From Bacillus sp. ISL-55 (GTDB lineage: Bacteria; Bacillota; Bacilli; Bacillales; Cytobacillaceae), in contig NZ_JAGGQU010000013.1 in assembly GCF_018613155.1 (NCBI RefSeq), positions 129,372 through 193,371 of the forward strand: a DNA stretch of 64,000 bases, written 5' to 3'. Made by a program: the position numbers and the translations under genes. The notes beneath the pieces were generated by a model, which had not been told where the DNA came from, did not search any database, and worked only from the letters and a program-made list of their open reading frames with translations. Positions 61,506 to 64,000 of the stretch are shown one piece after another. The first letter of the stretch is position 1. The number at the start of each line of letters is the position of its first letter.

Positions 61506-61733
61506 TTAATCACTTTTCTTCTTTACTACTAAGAATATCCCTAATCCAGCAACAACTATTAGTGACCATAAAACAAATGTAGGCAAATCCGAACCCCATC
61601 CTAAGGATCCATTTGGATTCGCAATCCAAGCAGCTGATTCTTTAATTGAATCTGATAATTGTTGAATGGAATAAACAATAACACCTGTAATAATCGCTTG
61701 TGCAATAAGAAAATATCCTAATAAATCTCTCAT
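61506..61733 (-). CDS. Small two-helix membrane protein
   Basis: 75 aa with helices at about 5-25 and 50-68 and a lysine tail (VVKKKSD). The loop NPNGSLGWGSDLP is probably external. No family recognised; possibly an orphan membrane or toxin-like peptide, but evidence is thin. A ribosome binding site (AAGGAG) precedes the start. Confidence 0.55.
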   Translation of the reverse strand: MRDLLGYFLIAQAIITGVIVYSIQQLSDSIKESAAWIANPNGSLGWGSDLPTFVLWSLIVVAGLGIFLVVKKKSD

Positions 61734-61804
61734 AACTTACTCCTTTTCTTTTCTCTTTTTTTATAAATTCTATAATTTAAACGTTATTCCTTCTTTAACT
61801 ATCC

Positions 61805-61831
61805 TGCTCCTTTAGCTTAATAAGGAATTCA
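61805..61831. repeat. Short intergenic repeat R3, copy 2
   Basis: One mismatch from 59130-59156. Confidence 0.75.
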
Positions 61832-61883
61832 TAAAGTACAATAATCCTTCCTGATCAACTCTCCCTTTACTCTTCACTTAGTT

Positions 61884-62630
61884 TTAGTTTTCCCTTTTGA
61901 AAACCTTATTTCGTTCTATAACTGTACATCCGTTATTTCGGAATGTTGTAAGCATTGGAAGGTTGTTGTGACCAGTGCAGCCAATATAATGGGTGGCCTT
62001 AAAGTCATTTTTTAATATTTCTAATGCTTGTTGATGAAGAAGTTTGCTTTTTCCCTTCCCTCTTTCGCTTGGAATGATGCCAAAATAAAATAACCTTCCT
62101 TCTTCTGAAGTCCCAGGTTCTATATGGGGCATAATTACTCCGATTGGGTTTCCATTATCGTAAGCAGTAATACAAGATTTCTTATAGTTGGGGCCTAATT
62201 CCAACTCTACACTTCGCATTTGTTCGTCAACATTTAGCGAAGAAGGTGCATTTAATGATTCTTTCATAGATTCCTCCCAAACCCTTTTAAACTCTGCTAA
62301 CGAAAGTTCGTGTAAATCCTTTAGTAAGAACTCGTTTTCAACCTTAGATGAATCATCTAACACCTTGTGAACAGTAACATTTTCATCATGTAACTTAAAC
62401 CCATTTTCTATTAAAAGAAAGTCTACTTCTTTGTTAAATTTACTATTAACCAGTATATTTACATTTTTAAAGTTCTTTATAAATGACTGTCCCATCAGAT
62501 ATGTTATAAGTTCAATTAGCTCTTGATTCGCCAGACTTTTTGTATCTTCAATAGTTACAAAGTTTTCTCCTTTTACAATTTTTATTCTTGCCAATAAATT
62601 AGAATTGCCTTGTGATTTCTTTATCTCCAT
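61884..62630 (-). CDS. GNAT-family N-acetyltransferase
   Basis: 248 aa. The C-terminal GNAT domain has the acetyl-CoA motif LFYFGIIPSERGKGKSKLLH (about 183-202) and THYIGCTGHNNLPMLTTFRN. The N-terminal half is a divergent GNAT-like or substrate domain. Acceptor unknown. The start at 62630 follows AAGGGGG; the upstream extension is rejected. Confidence 0.85.
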   Translation of the reverse strand: MEIKKSQGNSNLLARIKIVKGENFVTIEDTKSLANQELIELITYLMGQSFIKNFKNVNILVNSKFNKEVDFLLIENGFKLHDENVTVHKVLDDSSKVENEFLLKDLHELSLAEFKRVWEESMKESLNAPSSLNVDEQMRSVELELGPNYKKSCITAYDNGNPIGVIMPHIEPGTSEEGRLFYFGIIPSERGKGKSKLLHQQALEILKNDFKATHYIGCTGHNNLPMLTTFRNNGCTVIERNKVFKREN

Positions 62631-62700
62631 AATTTCAACCCCCTTAAAGCACAAATTATAAAAGCATGGGACCACAGATGATCCGCAGTCCCACTCTACA

Positions 62701-63915
62701 TTAATTATTCAATTCGATTATATTCCTAACAAACAAGTGCTTACTTTTATAAACAATTAAACTGACCACTGCAAGCAGTATTCCTGAGATCATAAACACG
62801 ATTCTTATTCCCAGTAAATCTGCTAACAGTCCCATAATAAGAGAGCCAACGCCAAAGATTCCAGTACCGATAGCTCCTAACGAAGTATAAACTGTTGATA
62901 ACTGTTCTTTTGCAACGCTGGTTTGTATCACTGTTTGTTGAGGTATGCCTTTAATTTGCCCAAAAATCCCTGCACAGAGCGACAATAGGAGTGCAGCTAT
63001 TGGTATGCTGTTTAGGCTAAATAGTAATGTAACTAAGGAGCTTAGGATTGAACCTATAAATATAAAGGTCCCTAATTTCTTTTCAATGATTGAAGAGTAG
63101 TTAATACAATAAACACTTCCTAAGATCAATCCCAAAAAGAAGGCACCATTGATAAATCCCCACCACTGTCCACCAACGTCTAAAGCATCGTTAACGAACA
63201 CAAGGAGTATGGCTGCTATCCAAACCGTTCCTGCGATTGTCTCAAAGAAGTCTAGCCAAGCAATCTTTCTTAATACTGGAGTGTTAGATAAAGTTACCCA
63301 TCCCTCTGTAATCTGTTCAAATTTCCCTTTTGCCTCAGTTCTATTATCAGCTACATTTTCTAAAAGACTGAGCAAGATGCTTGCTACTATAAACAAACCT
63401 CCTGCTAACCAGACCAGTTGATGTGAGTTCACAATAATTAAGAATAAACTCCCTATGAACCACATTACTGCTTGTATGATCTGTGTAACAGTTTCTGCAA
63501 TTCCATTGGCTTTAATTAATTGACTTGGATTAACATAGTATGGAATTAATGTCTGTCTTATTGGATTTGCACATCCATCTAGTAAAGCAATCAAACCTAT
63601 GATTAAGAAAATCAAATAATAATTTGATGCTGTAACTCCAACTAACATAAATCCCAGAATAAAAAGCAGAATAGTCTTTCCGATTTGCGATCCAGCCATT
63701 AACCATTTAAGATTTACTTTTCCCACCAAAAGTGGTGTTAACAGACTAGATATAAACATGGAAGAAGTAATTGTAAATGGTACAAATGAGGAAGCTGTTG
63801 CCGAGCCTGTTAATACAAAAATCGTACTGATGATACTGACCATATACAATACATCGCCAATATTAGCGAGCGATTGACCCAACAGTAATAAAGAAAAGTT
63901 TTTATTCAAGTTCAT
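62701..63915 (-). CDS. MFS transporter
   Basis: 404-aa, 12 predicted helices, of the macrolide-efflux-like MFS group (MNLNKNFSLLLLGQSLANIG at the N-terminus, the central WVTLSNTPVLRKIAWLDFFE loop, and LLADLLGIRIVFMISGILLA late). The substrate is not evident. Ribosome binding site GGGGGAC. It is upstream of the acetyltransferase on the same strand, 70 bp apart, and the two may be a transport/modification pair. Confidence 0.85.
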   Translation of the reverse strand: MNLNKNFSLLLLGQSLANIGDVLYMVSIISTIFVLTGSATASSFVPFTITSSMFISSLLTPLLVGKVNLKWLMAGSQIGKTILLFILGFMLVGVTASNYYLIFLIIGLIALLDGCANPIRQTLIPYYVNPSQLIKANGIAETVTQIIQAVMWFIGSLFLIIVNSHQLVWLAGGLFIVASILLSLLENVADNRTEAKGKFEQITEGWVTLSNTPVLRKIAWLDFFETIAGTVWIAAILLVFVNDALDVGGQWWGFINGAFFLGLILGSVYCINYSSIIEKKLGTFIFIGSILSSLVTLLFSLNSIPIAALLLSLCAGIFGQIKGIPQQTVIQTSVAKEQLSTVYTSLGAIGTGIFGVGSLIMGLLADLLGIRIVFMISGILLAVVSLIVYKSKHLFVRNIIELNN

Positions 63916-64000
63916 TTTATGTCCCCCAATTACTGAAATGAATGTTTTCTTAAATAGGGGAATTTTTAAATTGGATTGTTCATAAAATATTTACCCTTTC

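Noticed and set aside
1-64000. tRNA or rRNA genes
   Set aside because: No cloverleaf with TTCGA-type T-loop or rRNA core sequence was noticed on either strand; a tRNAscan run would settle it.

Overview
The window looks like a low-to-mid GC, endospore-forming member of the Bacillaceae, of the Mesobacillus/Bacillus type. The evidence is Bacillus-type ribosome binding sites with TTG and GTG starts, a Cse60-like sporulation gene, T-box and S-box leaders, and a gene order that closely follows the B. subtilis ytzG-ytgP-ytfP ... leuS ... ytqA-ytqB-ytpB-ytpA-ytoA ... asnB-metK-pckA-ytmB-ytmA-ytlACD-ytkD-dps-ytzI-ytjA-ytiB-ythAB segment. I place the organism from gene content and memory of these families; no database search was run.

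Layout. 0.1-8.4 kb: conserved backbone (pseudouridine synthase, MurJ-type flippase, YtfP flavoprotein, Cse60, rhodanese, leuS with a leucine T-box). 8.5-16.3 kb: carbon-utilisation genes, namely a glycolate/lactate-type oxidase (glcD-glcF) with a divergent GntR/FCD regulator, then 3-hydroxybutyrate dehydrogenase plus a GntP-type permease behind a textbook sigma-54 promoter and next to a PAS/AAA/Fis activator. 16.4-16.9 kb: a CueP-like copper-binding lipoprotein with one in-frame UGA exactly where the family has a cysteine, followed by a small hairpin of the bacterial SECIS type. 17.3-28.3 kb: an MFS gene and a 13-gene operon that couples cytochrome c nitrite reductase (nrfHA) to its own System I (Ccm) cytochrome c maturation machinery. 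Its CcmE carries a CxxxY haem site and its CcmH-like protein has lost one active-site cysteine. Two direct copies of an imperfect inverted-repeat element bracket this block. 28.7-52.3 kb: return to the conserved backbone, with a SAM-I riboswitch on metK, a CcpN-like box on pckA, a Zur-like box before a zinc-binding lipoprotein and a cydAB-like oxidase (ythAB). 52.8-64 kb: accessory genes, including a second-type MetRS with its own T-box, two ECF sigma/anti-sigma modules, an XRE/membrane-protein pair, an acetyltransferase and an MFS transporter.

The main noncoding theme is tandem hairpin arrays in the spaces between convergent genes. Three different arrays (4.5, 31.0 and 41.0 kb) have different loops and spacers but the same TGTCCG...CGGACA stem base and the same 52-bp period. 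A fourth array (45.2 kb, 41-bp period) also sits between convergent genes.

The items I would look at first are the candidate selenocysteine CueP, the Gram-positive nrf-coupled Ccm variant, and the 52-bp hairpin arrays.
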